Assembly (NCBI GenBank): GCA_963693285.1
Contig: OY848917.1
Coordinates: 34,297,245 to 34,361,244 of the forward strand
Length of the DNA stretch: 64,000 bases
Origin: Xestospongia muta
Lineage: Eukaryota; Porifera; Demospongiae; Haplosclerida; Petrosiidae
Direction of reading: 5' to 3'
The number at the start of each line of letters is the position of its first letter. The first letter of the stretch is position 1. The position numbers were made by a program, and so were the translations under genes. The notes below the pieces were generated by a model. It saw nothing but the letters and a program-made list of their open reading frames with translations. It was not told where the DNA came from and did no database searches. Shown here piece after piece: positions 37,311 through 48,195 of the stretch.

Positions 37311-38140
37311 CTATGCTGAAACATGTGCTGTCCACCCAAACTTCTTCTTGCATTTGGCATAACCAAAGGAACATTTTTTGTTAACGACATGAGGAATACA
37401 TTTTTGTTCCCTCAAAATCATGACAGGTATTGATAATGTGAGGGAGAAACTTTCTCCAAATTTTACAGAAGCTGTGGTAACCCACAGTGCAAATATCAAA
37501 AGACCTACTGGCCTCAATGTACTCCATCCAGACTGATTGTTTGGTTGTTGTGTTGGTAGTAGTTGAATGTCCATTCTTTTAAATCCAGGTATTCGACCTG
37601 GAAGGAGTATTCCATTAGCCTCTGCGTAGTTTTTAATGTAAGTCACAGTGTAGATTAGCTCGTGGGTTGTAAAGCCATTGTGTGGTCTACAATTACAATT
37701 CCCATGTGTCCTTGAGGTAAGTCCATCATTTTCATAAGACACCCGGACATTATCTAATCTCCTCTTTCCTATTCCATGTAGAAAAAGGAAGGTGGTTCGG
37801 CATACTGGAATGCCATGATGGTAATGCCATGATGGTAATAGGACATTCTTGTCTTTTTTCGAATAGAAGATTTCTGATGGCTACTTTGAACTGTAGAAGA
37901 ATGAGAGTTTGTACCCATTATTTGTCCTAAAAGGACAAGGTCCAGTGAAGTGTCATCCAAGTCTTGACATTGGCTATGGATGCTTCGTAAATGTTCTGCT
38001 GAAAAGGCTTTGTTACAGGGACCTCCGAAGTACAAGGTACATCCACATCCAGTTCCCAAAAAGTTCGCTACCTTATCTTCTTCATCTCTGTCATATATCG
38101 TAGCTTCAGCAATCACCTCTTCCTCATTTTCAGTTAACAA
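37311..38140 (-). pseudogene. Transposon-type protein fragment (FLHGIG family)
   Basis: Two minus-strand frames join with a small overlap of sense. 38140-37769 reads EEDKVANFLGTGCGCTLYFG, GGPCNKAFSAEHL and DDTSLDLVLLGQIM. 37790-37311 reads FLHGIGKRRLDNVRVSYEND, GLTSRTHGNCNCRPHNGF, and NYAEANGILLPGRIPGFKRM. I know this block order from repetitive proteins in cnidarian and sponge genomes that end in an RNase H-like region, but I cannot give a formal superfamily name. The catalytic half is not present here. Confidence 0.7.
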
Positions 38141-38377
38141 GTTCTCTCTTTCATAAAAATGCTCTAATGGTATGAATAATACTTTAACTACATGATAGTT
38201 CTGTTACCTTCATAGTCAGAGGTAGTGCTGTGATCATCACTAATTATGAGGTCTTCAGAGTCATTTTCAATGATGCCATCCCCTATAATAGCTCTAATCT
38301 GGAAATGGTTTTCACAATCATAATCATATTCATCCTCATCACCTATAAAATTATTCATAGTTTTTGTATTTATTTTT

Positions 38378-38426
38378 ATGTATATATATATGTGTGTGTG
38401 TATGTGTATGTATATTTGTATATATA
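38378..38426. repeat. TA/TG-rich microsatellite
   Basis: This is a run of TATATATA passing into TGTGTGTGTATGTGTATG and back to TATA. It is simple sequence with no other content. Confidence 0.85.
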
Positions 38427-38429
38427 GAC

Positions 38430-38600
38430 ACGCGAGGAAGGAAGATCAGGTAGTCTGTGCTTATATACCCATTGACTGTCTCTGCATGTAACCAGATTTG
38501 TTATCCCTTGATTTATTGGTTTTAAGGGCATATATTGCTTTAGGAAGGACCTCCCTTTATAGGGTATCATAATTATGCTGAAAAAAGTAAAGTGTGTCAT
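38430..38600 (-). pseudogene. piggyBac core fragment joined to a retroelement tail fragment, copy A
   Basis: The minus strand reads IPYKGRSFLKQYMPLKPINQ, GITNLVTCRDSQWVY and then RLPDLPSSRV. The first part is the piggyBac catalytic core (K-G-R-S-x-x-K-Q-Y-M-P-x-K-P). The last part matches QPDLPSSSV of the reverse-transcriptase-associated region at 59.65 kb. The same two pieces lie together again at 59.65-60.14 kb. Confidence 0.78.
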
Positions 38601-38743
38601 ACACACCAAAAGTTATATATACAAAATCAGAAAATATGATTAATTGAATGAAAAAAGATCTGTCCCTCAATTGACTATTAAAGAAAAGAAATTCCACCAT
38701 TACCTCCAAGAATGAAAATAAATTGTTGCCGACTTTAGGATAT

Positions 38744-39040
38744 CTAAATGTTGAAAATGAAGTTAGATGAGAGCAGAGTAATTGGAACAGCTTCAGTGTC
38801 TACTTCTATAACTATTATGTAGTCAATCACTAGGAAGAACTGATCCCCAAACATAATAGAGTAAGGTTTGGGCTGTGAGATATTTTTCAGAAGACACAGT
38901 GACACATGAAGTACAGTTGTATAAAAGTAGTGGCACATAGTGTCAATGTATTGTTTTAGCAGCTCTAGAATAATTGCTACTTTGTCAATGTAAAGGTTGT
39001 AGTCCATTATTTTGTTCTTTTTGACAACTTGAAGTTTCAT
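38744..39040 (-). CDS. Hypothetical minus-strand frame, unknown
   Basis: This is a 98-codon frame starting MKLQVVKKNKIMDYNLYIDK. It is rich in hydrophobic residues and contains IMFGDQFFLVIDYIIVIEVD. It has no family I recognise and could be a fragment of a transposon protein. It lies between piggyBac debris and a stretch without genes. Confidence that it is a real coding relic is low. Confidence 0.25.
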   Translation of the reverse strand: MKLQVVKKNKIMDYNLYIDKVAIILELLKQYIDTMCHYFYTTVLHVSLCLLKNISQPKPYSIMFGDQFFLVIDYIIVIEVDTEAVPITLLSSNFIFNI

Positions 39041-39940
39041 GGCAGTACAACATGATATATTACCACTTATAATAATTATAATTAATTTACTAACCTCTAT
39101 TTCAAAATTTCAAACCGTAGATTTTGGTATAATAAAATCATTAAGGAAACGTAAATCTTCAAAAAATTTCCATGTCTTTTGATAAACTTCATCAACTCCT
39201 GTCCCAGTTTTTTATATTTTTTTTCTTTTCCCTGCTATATGTAGTACAGAGCGACTTAATTTTGCTTTTAACCTCAATCTCTAGATATTTAACTTAATTA
39301 ATGGGAGGAGCACAGTCCTTTTGATGTTGATGCAACTTTGTTGTCATGAATTGAATGCATTTTAATTTTCTTACAATCATGTTTTTTGCATGCTACGTGC
39401 TGCATGCAACAAAATTGACTCATGTATGCTGGCCTTAACACACACCAATTCAGTTTTCCCATACCAAAGCACTAATACAAATACTATTAAGTGAAAGCAA
39501 ATGGCAACATTAGGAATTCCGAAGAGTTAATGGCTGTTATATTTTTGTGACCATTGCAATCGCTTGTGATTGAGAGGATGACTGACCACCTGAATGAGAC
39601 ATGAGGACAACTGAAAACTTTGATAAGAGATAAGGACAATTCTATGACTACTCAAATGACTGAGACAATGACTTGGATGTGAACTAAGGATGACTGACAA
39701 CTGCAGGTGCCAGATGACCACCGATGACTCAAGTAAATCTGAATCATGTCACTCATGTCCTTTCTATAAATCAAGAAATGTGCCCTAACATCACCCAACG
39801 TGTATACACATCTATGGAACTGAATGGCGATTAATTAACGATGTTTATACACATCTACAGCAATGAAAGGTATTTTTCTACTTCTTCCAAGAACAATTGT
39901 AATTCAAGAAAATAGACTTCTACAGATCATTTGACTTGGA
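39041..39940. other. Non-coding stretch with a degenerate short repeat
   Basis: Between about 39560 and 39735 the sequence is an irregular array of GATGACTGA-like words (GAGGATGACTGACCACC, ACTCAAATGACTGAGAC, GGATGACTGACAACTG), which looks like a decayed minisatellite. The rest shows nothing. Confidence 0.5.
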
Positions 39941-39944
39941 CAGC

Positions 39945-40200
39945 ATTATTAGATCAGCATAGATATGATAATACATCAATGCATCAGCTTCCAGCAGAAA
40001 AATAGTTTAAGATCAAGGAAATTTTCCAACTAATTACCATTGTTTTCCCTGTGTATGCTGCAGCTGACACAATATGACAACTTTCCACTTGACAATCCAG
40101 ATAAACTGGAATATTTTCACATTATTGACAAAAAGTCATCAAAACTGACTTCCACACCCATTTTCTGGAGCACTGTGCTAGTTGAGATGTTGAAGTAGAT
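39945..40200. repeat. Direct repeat flanking Harbinger debris, left copy
   Basis: The segment from TTAGATCAGCATAGATATG through CCACTTGACAATCCAG and ATTGACAAAAAGTCATC is repeated at 42345-42590 in the same orientation, 2.4 kb away. Confidence 0.85.
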
Positions 40201-40259
40201 GCAAACAACAGGAATAGGAAAACCATTTTGTGTCTCCTTTGTCTACCAAAAAATCATTC

Positions 40260-40590
40260 CTCTTCTTTATAAAGTGCATTAAACAACAAGTATCATCTTC
40301 GGGACCACTGGGGTTCCACAAGAAAGTTTTGTGACAAATCTATGCACATTGTTGTCTTAACTTTCCCACGTACTACACTATTTCACAACCATCAATGCTA
40401 CAACTATCATCCAAGCAGAACTTGTATTGTGATTGAAAATGCATTTGGACGACTTAAGGCTAGGTGACAATGTTTGAGGAATGATTGGAAGTAAAAGCAG
40501 AAATGTTTCTATGATCATTATGGCATGTTGTGTCCTACATAATGTATGTGAGATTCATAGAGAGGAAATTGATGATATGTGACTAGAGGA
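40260..40590 (+). pseudogene. PIF/Harbinger-type transposase C-terminus, degraded
   Basis: The plus strand reads CIVIENAFGRLKAR (40424 onward), then after a stop CLRNDWK, and in another frame IIMACCVLHNVCEIHREEID. The pattern V-E-x-A-F-G-R-L-K-x-R and the C-C-x-L-H-N-x-C-E ending are those of DDE_Tnp_4 (Harbinger) transposases. Several stops and frameshifts show it is dead. Confidence 0.8.
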
Positions 40591-41330
40591 CAACGAAAAT
40601 TACGCCTACCTTCAACCCAATAATGAAAGTTCTTCAAATACAACACACGAAAAATTTTCGAAAATGATTGATGTTCCTAGAAAAAGTCGGGGTCCTGCTG
40701 GGGGATAACTTTGAGAATGATATAAATATCATCGTCCCATTAAAATTGTCCTCATGTTATTTTCATGTTGGCATATACCTTGATTCTATATCTTTTTGTC
40801 GCTCCATGAACCTCCCTATTACAATTTCTAGTGACTTCTCAAGTTTAGTTACTGGCTTCTTTCTTTTTGAAGGTGGTTTTGACTCTTCTTTCTTTTTACT
40901 AATACCGGCACTGCTTGAAGCAAAACTAGGTAGAGACTTATTACTTGTAGGACTAGATAATGATGTATCACCTTCTTCATGACCATTATCATCATTATTT
41001 CTCCTTATCTCTTCTGAATCTAATAAAGGTGAAGTTCCTTATTCTTCATTATTTGAAAGGTCACTTGGTAATACTGTTTCAGAACTAATTTCAAGTGATG
41101 GGTTAAAACCTGGTTTGACTTTCAAGTATGGCATATAGTTCTTCAAAAAAATTTCAGCTTTTTCTTTCAGTAAACTTATTGTTATCTACAAGCTTTCTAT
41201 ATATTTTCTTCAGTTTTTTATCTTCTCTCTGCATTGACTAACCTTTCTTTCAAAACCTTTTTCGTGAAGCTTTGCACAGATCCTCCAGTAGACATCTTAC
41301 AATACTTCCTCTAGTAGCCATATGCAATGG
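40591..41330. other. Possible Harbinger accessory-protein debris
   Basis: On the minus strand near 41180-41330 a broken frame reads STGGSVQSFTKKVLKERLVN, a length and position that would suit the Myb/SANT-like partner protein of Harbinger elements. The evidence is weak. A plus-strand open frame at 40668-40982 has no domain signal. Confidence 0.35.
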
Positions 41331-41394
41331 GTGTGGTGGAATTAAGATAATGTGGGTGTGGTTCTAATTTTTGGCCCAGACTAATGAAAGTATG

Positions 41395-41540
41395 TGTTTA
41401 CACTGTAGGCCCAGATTAGCCTGGGTTAAAAAGTTTGTCACCACCACTACTGTGTTTACACTTCATTTTATAGCCTAGACCTGGCCTGGCCTGGCTTTAT
41501 TTTAACCTAGACTAACTTTGCTAGTGTAAACAGGGTATGA
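41395..41540. mobile_element. Harbinger-like terminal inverted repeat (right end)
   Basis: At 41500-41538 the sequence ends CTAGTGTAAACAGGGTA. Reversed this is ACCCTGTTTACACTAGC, matching the forward motif at 42816-42834 (ACCCTGTTTATACTAGC). A second, partial copy of the same end (TGTTTACACTGTAGGCCC) lies at about 41397. These are probably ends of Harbinger-type elements whose transposase debris lies to the left. Confidence 0.65.
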
Positions 41541-42344
41541 GCTGTTCCATCTGAAACTTCATTAACAGAGAAAACAATATCATTGGTAGCCACTCCTTCT
41601 AACTTTTTCTACTCTTTGTTTGTCCCTTCAGTTTTCTTGACAGAGAACAGTTGCTTTGTGCCCATTACTAACTGTCTTCAATTTGTCTCTACACATGCAA
41701 CTATCACAATCTCACTGAGGAAGCTTGAGATGCTCCACATAAACAGATGGATTAAAACTCTTAATAACAGCATTGATGATACTTGTAATCTTTGAAGCTG
41801 GAATTTCAGATGCTAACAAAGTCTAATAAAGTTTCCGTACAGTGGGAGAGTATCAGCACATCACATTCTGCTGTCTCCTTGCAACAGCACAGTGTCCTTT
41901 TTTAACATTGTGCCTTTGCTTGTCCTGACTGTGCATTTGGTGGAGTCAGTTCATTAAGTTTGTTTTTGTATAATCTCCGAAGGCATGCTTGACTGACTGT
42001 CAGCTCACCCTGAAGTAATTTAAATTCTTCATCATTCAAAGAAGACAAAATATCCTTTCACAGGATGTCTTGCACTATCAAACTACTTTTAGTAGAGTCA
42101 GTGATATGACTCTCTTCAAAAAAATTCATTCATTTTATAACAGCGTGGAACACGTGCGTACCCTGGAACTTTGCAATAATAATATTCATATCCCTCCTGC
42201 GCAAAATTAAAAAAAATAGAAAAATTTTTCGTAATTTCCATTTTTAAATAGAGAGTACGAAATAAAAATTGAAAACTGAGAAGTAGAATATGAAATGATG
42301 AGTAGAATTGGATGTCTGCCTTCGGCTTCTGTATTGGACAGCAA
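41541..42344. other. No recognised gene
   Basis: This stretch has scattered short open frames without domain signal (for example 41583-41795). It is probably the remains of host or Harbinger sequence. Confidence 0.4.
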
Positions 42345-42590
42345 TATTAGATCAGCATTGATATGATAATACATCAATGCATCAGCTTCCAGCAGAAAAA
42401 ATAGTTTAAGATCAAGGATATTTTCCAACTAATTACCATTATATTCCCTGTGTACTGTGGCTGACACAAAATGACGACTTTCCACTTGACAATCCAGTTA
42501 AACTGGAATATTTTCACATTATTGACAAAAAGTCATCAAACGTTACTTCCACAATCATTTTCTGGGGCACTGCACTTTCCAAATATTTTG
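42345..42590. repeat. Direct repeat flanking Harbinger debris, right copy
   Basis: This is the second copy of 39945-40200, with small indels (CAGCAGAAAAAATAG against CAGCAGAAAAATAG). A plus-strand frame at 42471-42884 starts inside it and has no recognisable domain. Confidence 0.85.
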
Positions 42591-42815
42591 CAAAACATAT
42601 ATACCAGAGTATCAACAGGATTGTGTTTGCCATCAGTGGTGCTGTTCTGGAATGCTTTTCGAAAGCTAACAGCTAAGTGCATTGAACAAAAGGTTTCAAT
42701 GAGCTCGATAGTAGTACTTATTGTTTGTCAATACGTAGTCTCATCAGCCTCTTTGCAGTTATCAATTAACTTATTTGGCCTTTTCTGGGAGATGGAAACA
42801 ATAGCACTTTCATAC

Positions 42816-42880
42816 CCTGTTTATACTAGCAATTACAGCCTAGGCTACAATCAGTGCCCTTGTTCCTGCATATTTAGCCC
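42816..42880. mobile_element. Harbinger-like terminal inverted repeat (left end), cut by piggyBac
   Basis: The sequence starts ACCCTGTTTATACTAGC and is the inverse of the end at 41538. Only about 65 bp remain before the TTAA at 42881, where the piggyBac element starts. The piggyBac element therefore inserted close to this end. Confidence 0.6.
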
Positions 42881-43335
42881 TTAACTCTTAAAGCGCCACA
42901 TGGTGATACCAATAATTGATTGCCAACGTGAAACGTGTGTGTTTATCGTCTTCCATCATTGAATTGTGCAACATTTTCAAAGGTATTATTTCATGATGAA
43001 ACTATTCTTTGATCTTCCTATTTTTCTTGTATTACAATTTTGAAAGGATAGTTTATCACAATTCATGGTAAAATTGTGTTTTCAGCCATTTTTATCACGA
43101 CTACAGTCACACATGAGCTTACCACACCTAAAGGAGACTTGCAAGATGTAGCTTTTACCATGGTATAAGTACCAAGAATCTTGCCTTTACCATTTCTGAA
43201 AGGTGAGTCACATGTGCATGTAGTGTTTTCATATGAACATACATACAATACATTGCAATACATTAAAAATACATGACAGTACACATTATATTACAAGACA
43301 TTACAATACATTATATTATTCTATTACATTATGAT

Positions 43336-44430
43336 TTATAATTATTTAGTTTATGATATCTTTTAAAACATAAATCAATGTGAAGTGGAGGATTACTTTT
43401 ACAAGTCTTACAATAGTAAATTGTGTCATGTCTCTGTCCTTTTGTTGGGTCATTACAAACTATACAACGTCTTCTGGTCTGTCCTCGTTCTATGTAATGT
43501 CTCCCCTTGAACCTCTCCTCTTGCCTGGTAGGTCGGATAAGACATCATCATACATCCCCTACACGCAACTGCTCACAGAGGCCAACTACCATGCTACAGT
43601 GATAATCAGCATGTGACAACGGCTTAGCCATGGTTTCTGAATAAAGGATGTACAAATTCACAATCGCGACCTCCATCAACCAGAACATGAGCTTTCTACA
43701 CCACTTTACACTCCTTTCAAAAGGAGTAGTACTCTGAATATTGGTCTGCCTTATCAACTCCACCCATGGTCTGGTTGTACCTTTCAATAACCAGTGGTTT
43801 CTCCCTGATTTCCCGCCTACGGCCATTGACTCTTATCATTGTCACCTGATGGACACTGGAGATCATAATAGTTGGCTTTCCCTTATCCCTCCAAACCAAA
43901 ACCATTTTTTCCATCCCTTTAGGTCCTTGTTTTTTCCTTGTTCATTTTGAATGACTTTGCTCTAACCACACTGAGTAGCTGGCACCAACATTTATTCAGT
44001 GTTCCAGTATATCCAGTCCTTCTTCTCTCCAATTCATCTACCAATGGAACACTGGAATAAAGCCGGTCAGCATAGATATGATGACCCTGGATGCCCATAT
44101 TTTTATAACAGCCAGGACCCCCTTAATCTTGTTAGCAGTCACTTTCCTCGACTTCCTCCATTGACTCTTGGGTGTCAACTTCCCAGCCCTATCCTTCTCG
44201 GCAATTGTCCTCTCTGCAAAAGTGTTTGTTCCATCAAAAACATTTGGACAATTGTGTCATCAAAGAACAGGTTGAAGAAGTCAAGTGGAGTCGAAGTGGT
44301 TGTCAATGTCATTCTTGGTCCTGGCTGTTGGACAAATGGTAGTGGTGTTGGTGGTGTGTCCAGGTGTTGTCAATGTTCTTGGTGTTCCACTGACGGCATA
44401 CAACTCCACCTCCCCTTCCCTTCCATGACC
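43336..44430 (-). pseudogene. piggyBac transposase, internally deleted
   Basis: The parts in minus order are: FVQQPGPRMTLTTTSTPLDF and FFDDTIVQMF, a frameshift near 44250, GTNTFAERTIAEKDRAGKL, and KGVLAVI. The reading then jumps straight to DRLYSSVPLVDELERRRTGY. The first catalytic block, with its DEAMI-type Asp, is therefore deleted. It continues KMVLVWRDKGKPTIMIS, YNQTMGGVDKADQ, a frameshift near 43735, WCRKLMFWLMEVAIVNLYIL. At the end is the C-terminal cysteine cluster RRRCIVCNDP and YYCKTCKSNPPLHID, closing with a stop at about 43336. The family normally has about 550-600 residues. Confidence 0.9.
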
Positions 44431-44782
44431 CTTACCACGTGTTAGGTTCTACGAGTCCCATGACCCTGATCATGATCTATACGGTAATAATGACAATTAC
44501 CTATTCAGTTAGTATTTTGTATTTAGTAAGTATTATTTTTAGTATTTATTTAGTTAGTTTCCAACTAATATTGGAGATCTCTGTTAATCATCGCTACCTG
44601 TAATAGCAATAGTAAATTACAGTGTAAGAAAAACCATTATAAAATATTGTAGTTGTTCATGGATGTCACTTACGAGCAAAGTCAGGGGTCATTGACTGGC
44701 ATACTATCATCACCACTTTCCTCATCACTATCCACTGTTATAGAATTTTTTTATATGTTTATAAGAATTAGTGTTAACTTAC

Positions 44783-44850
44783 CTAGAGAAATCATCATTG
44801 CTATCATCCATAATTTCCAAAACTTGCCCTACACATAACTTTTTCTCCAT
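44783..44850 (-). CDS. First coding exon of the piggyBac gene (likely)
   Basis: The minus strand has ATG at 44848-44850, reads MEKKLCVGQVLEIMDDSNDD, then FSR interrupted by a GTAAGT donor at 44777-44782. An acidic start like this is usual for piggyBac transposases. A second acidic exon (DSDEESGDDSMPVNDP) lies near 44690-44740, but the phases do not match cleanly, so the spliced N-terminus is probably also broken. Confidence 0.55.
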
Positions 44851-45058
44851 TTTTCAAAAGTCGTTTTTTGAATATTGTTGCTATTGTAAACGAACCGTAT
44901 ATTCTAACCTACCGTCCAATTTCCTGTGGGCTGTGTTAGTAAAAATTAAAGTTCCATAATCCTACTAAGTTGTGAGGACTTTAAGCTTCATAGCAGGTAG
45001 AAGAGAGGGAGGTACGTCCATCGACGCATATATGCGTCTTTGGCACTTTAAGGGTTAA

Positions 45059-45483
45059 CATTACATTTTTCACATGGGTTACTATTTTCTTCATGTTGCT
45101 CATGAGAGCACCTTGTATTCCTGAATTTTCGGACTTAATATATAATTCTTCATATATATATATTCTTCAACTTTGTCATCAGGAAGAGACTTTGTCTCAT
45201 GTAACATTTTGTTAACTAACCCACTTAACCTGCACTCTTGAGGGTCAACCAAAAACAATTGGTACCTCTAAATTAAATTGCCTATTACCAAAGTCACCAT
45301 TATTATACCATTCAATAGGGTAGACGCAATCTAAGAAATAAGTAAGTAATGATTTAATAGTTATGTGATAATCTCACGTAGTTGTTAGGTTCAATAACTT
45401 TAGTGAGTGATGTCTCAAGGACTTTGTTACCATAGGTGTAAACTGTCAGTGGGCAAGCCTATCAACATGATTCACTTAAGGAT
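45059..45483. other. No recognised gene
   Basis: This is plain AT-rich sequence immediately outside the piggyBac right end. Nothing can be supported. Confidence 0.4.
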
Positions 45484-46690
45484 TTAGTGAACATGAATGA
45501 TTACCTGGGGACAAAACATCTTTAAAGCAGACATTACTTCTGGCACAGCATAATGTTTCAGTATATACTTCACTCTAGAAGAGATATCCTCCTTCTCTTT
45601 GTCCCTAGATTGGATAATTCCACCTGGGTCCCTTACAATTCCTGGATCTGTATTATCTCCAGACCTTTTTTTGCTGCTCACCCACTTCCTGCAGTAGTGA
45701 ACTGTTTATATATCAATGTCACAAACAAGAGTTTTTCTGTCAAAAAATCTCTTCACTAGGCCCATATTTATTTTGTTGTTGGTGGATGAACTGTGTACAA
45801 ATACAATGTGAATGTGGGCAGACCCTTTCTTAGACAGAGCTCTATATTCACTTTCTTCATACCTCCGGTCATCCTTGTCAACAGAGACAACTTGTCTACA
45901 AGACAGTCCCCCAATCTTTAATTAGGGTTGTCCTTTTTGTTAATAGTACTTCCAGTGGAATTCATGATTTGCTTCACCTTCATTTCCTCTTCTTTGATTT
46001 GCTGGTAAAAAATAGTTCTTACACTTTCAGGCATGTCTAAACAATTATAAATTAAAATAAATAATAATTTATTATTTAATAGTACCTTCAGATGAAACAT
46101 CATCTTATATGTCCACAAGATAATCAGATATCTGAGTGAAGGCCTTTAAATTTTTCTCATCTCTTGTGTGTGCTCCGGTAGATATTTCTATACAACCTAG
46201 ACCTAATATAGGTGTACTGCCTTTACATTCTCTCACTAGCCTGTAATTAAGTAATATTTGTATTGAAATGGACATAATACAATTTACTTGTCAATTTCAT
46301 TCATTATCTTTAATTTGTTGAAAGGGGCCCTAATTAGGGATTCCTCTGTAGACACCTCAGATGAATAATTTACTGTTACAAAATAAGCCTACACAATATA
46401 TAATTACAATTGATTTATTATTATTTTTGAAGAAATGAATCAACACAGTTTTTAACTTTGCTTTCATTGTAGAGCTTAGGTGTAAGTACTTTGAGTTTCT
46501 TAGTTGCATCATTGATAACTTCTGGGTAGTAAGAAACACTTTCACCATTTACTCTTCTGTGTATGAACTGTGAGGGAGTGTAAACTGAGAAGGGGAGTAC
46601 TGGGTAGTCAGCTTCATGTCACAGTGATCTCAGGAAATTGTTCACCTCCTGCCTTTGCATCACTGTACATTTCTCTAGCTACTAAATATT
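45484..46690 (-). pseudogene. Broken multi-exon coding tract, family unknown
   Basis: Minus-strand coding blocks run in order: AEKFAREMAAAPKEKYLVAR (about 46680-46735), SPSQF and VNGESVSYYPEVINDATKKL with KVLTPKLYNESKVKNCVDSF (46560-46440), ACFVTVNYSSEVSTEESLIR (46370-46310), ECKGSTPILGLGCIEISTGA and KNLKAFTQISDYLVDI (46240-46110), MPESVRTIFYQQIKEEEMKV (46035-45930), and KRSGDNTDPGIVRDPGGIIQ (45675-45500). Introns with plausible GT-AG limits separate some of them, but frames change without splice sites elsewhere. I do not recognise the protein. It could be host or transposon derived. Confidence 0.45.
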
Positions 46691-46849
46691 TCTCTTTGGG
46701 TGCTGCAGCCATTTCTCTTGCAAATTTCTCAGCTTTTTTATATATTATGTTTCCAGTTTACATTTTTTGTTTAGTACTATTTTTTGGCTGCTACACCTGT
46801 GTTGAGTGTATAATATCCTTTTATGTTCTAGAATATACTTTCTGGACCT

Positions 46850-47400
46850 AAAGTAAGGGAAGTGACATTGTTTGTAAGGGAAGTGACATTCTTCTTTCTC
46901 TTCAGTATCTAGAAGAATACAGATTATTGCACACCATATTATATATACTTAGATCCAGAGCAACAGTAATATATATTGGCAGACTATATATTGGCAGACT
47001 AACTGTCATACTTCCTTTGTACTTGTACATGATGTAAGATGTCGGTTAGTCTGCCCCTCTCTCTCCTGCCACTGTTTTACTCTTTCTAAACTCTTTGCAA
47101 ATGGGATATATATATATTAAAAAATAGCCAATACTGTGCTTACCGTCAGCTGAGAATAGTGCCTAAAGCACAGACTGATCTGTCTTAAAGATAAAAAACT
47201 GTGATGATGCAATTGCTAACTGGGTTATATCCTTTTTTATACTCCTATACCCCCACACATGAATAGATTTGAAAAGTACGATTTTCAGGTAAAAATAAAT
47301 CAGTAGGTGTTAGTATTATAACAATTTGTAATTCGTCAGAAGAAGAAAAAAAAACGCTCACATAACGGTTGTTATTCTTTGGCAGCAATAGCTAACATTA
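46850..47400 (-). repeat. Dispersed repeat R1, copy 1
   Basis: About 550 bp are repeated at 49110-49625 in the same order: the TTTCTGGACCTAAAGTAA start, an AGAAGAATACAGAT segment, a block reading CPFAKSLERVKQW on the minus strand, and an exon-like block SSDELQIVIILTPTD near 47290-47350. It ends with TTTGGCAGCAATAGCTAACA. It looks like part of an intron-containing transposon gene of unknown family. Confidence 0.75.
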
Positions 47401-47775
47401 GTTATGTTGTGTGTATAACACTCAGATGAAAACATTATTGATTTCGAAAAGTGCTTAGGTTGTAGGATATGAGACTTAAGATTGGTTTGTAAGTCCAATA
47501 TAACTTCAGTGTCTCAATTAATATTCAAATTTCCAACTTTGAATTTTGTATTGTAATGAGCTCCTCCTGGTCTGCCATGATGTTAAGGTTCAAAAGAATA
47601 TGATAAACTTATAGGTAACTTCTTTTGTGATAGTCCTTTAGTATCATTTAAAATTTACCGTCAGTTGGAAATAGTATCTAGAATACAGTTTGTCTTAAAG
47701 ATAAAAAGAAACAGTGCTAATGCAATTGTTAAGTGGCCTATGCTCTTTTTATTCTCCTATCCCCACCCATGCCTG

Positions 47776-47930
47776 AATAGATTTGAAAATTAAAATGCAA
47801 GAGGATATCAATTCTATTACTACAATAGAGTTCAAGTTAATAACCTAAAGTCAAGAATTTTGTGTTGTAACGAGCTCTTCCTGGTCTGCCATGATGACAA
47901 GGTTCAAAAATATGATAAACTCATATTCTT
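47776..47930. repeat. Dispersed repeat R2, copy 1 (GGTCTGCCATGATG)
   Basis: The segment GAGGATATCAATTCTATTAC through AGCTCTTCCTGGTCTGCCATGATG recurs at 48496-48640, and its end recurs at 47540-47600 and 55345-55420. On the minus strand the best frame reads CHHGRPGGAHYNTKFLTLGY (at 48.6 kb). The repeat accompanies the transposase-like fragment at 47904-48190. Confidence 0.75.
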
Positions 47931-48195
47931 TTGTCTCTGAAGACTAGCCAGGGCTGCGAGATGGTTCACAGTGCCTCCTAAGCCATCACATGCTCCTTTA
48001 CCATGAGATGTCGCACTAAAATACCATTCAGCTTTCACACCGAAATCCAACTTATGGTGGCATAAGTTACTGAATTTTTTTCTATTTTTATATTGCGAGG
48101 CTGCTCCATCCGAGATATACACTATCTACCTCAGTTGGAATGGTAGTGCTTCCTTAAGGAACATGATTAGCTTCTCCAGGTCATAGAGCTTGATG
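47904..48195 (-). pseudogene. Transposase-like fragment (YISDGAASQYKNRK)
   Basis: The minus strand reads EKLIMFLKEALPFQ, a stop, then YISDGAASQYKNRKKFSNLC, HHKLDFGVKAEWYFSATSHG and KGACDGLGGTVNHLA. The S-D-G-A-x-x-Q-Y-K-N and A-T-S-H-G-K-G-x-C-D-G-x-G-G-T-V blocks are a familiar pair in repetitive animal proteins. The first Asp and the following D-G could belong to an RNase H-like catalytic site. I cannot name the superfamily. Confidence 0.65.

Larger units (their letters stand above)
42881..45058 (-). mobile_element. Complete piggyBac-type element, defective
   Basis: The element is bounded by TTAA at 42881-42884 and TTAA at 45055-45058, the target duplication used by piggyBac. Its ends are inverted repeats: CTCTTAAAGCGCCA on the left and, read inward from the right, CCCTTAAAGTGCCA. 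Just inside the right end lies a perfect 16-bp palindrome, GACGCATATATGCGTC (45023-45038). The total is about 2.17 kb. It carries one minus-strand transposase gene that is internally deleted and frameshifted, so the element could move only with help from another copy. Confidence 0.88.

Noticed and set aside
39527..39721. Ser/His-rich minus-strand frame
   Set aside because: It is produced by the degenerate GATGACTGA minisatellite and has no other support.
43999..44445. 148-codon plus-strand frame inside the piggyBac element
   Set aside because: It is the antisense of recognisable piggyBac transposase sequence.
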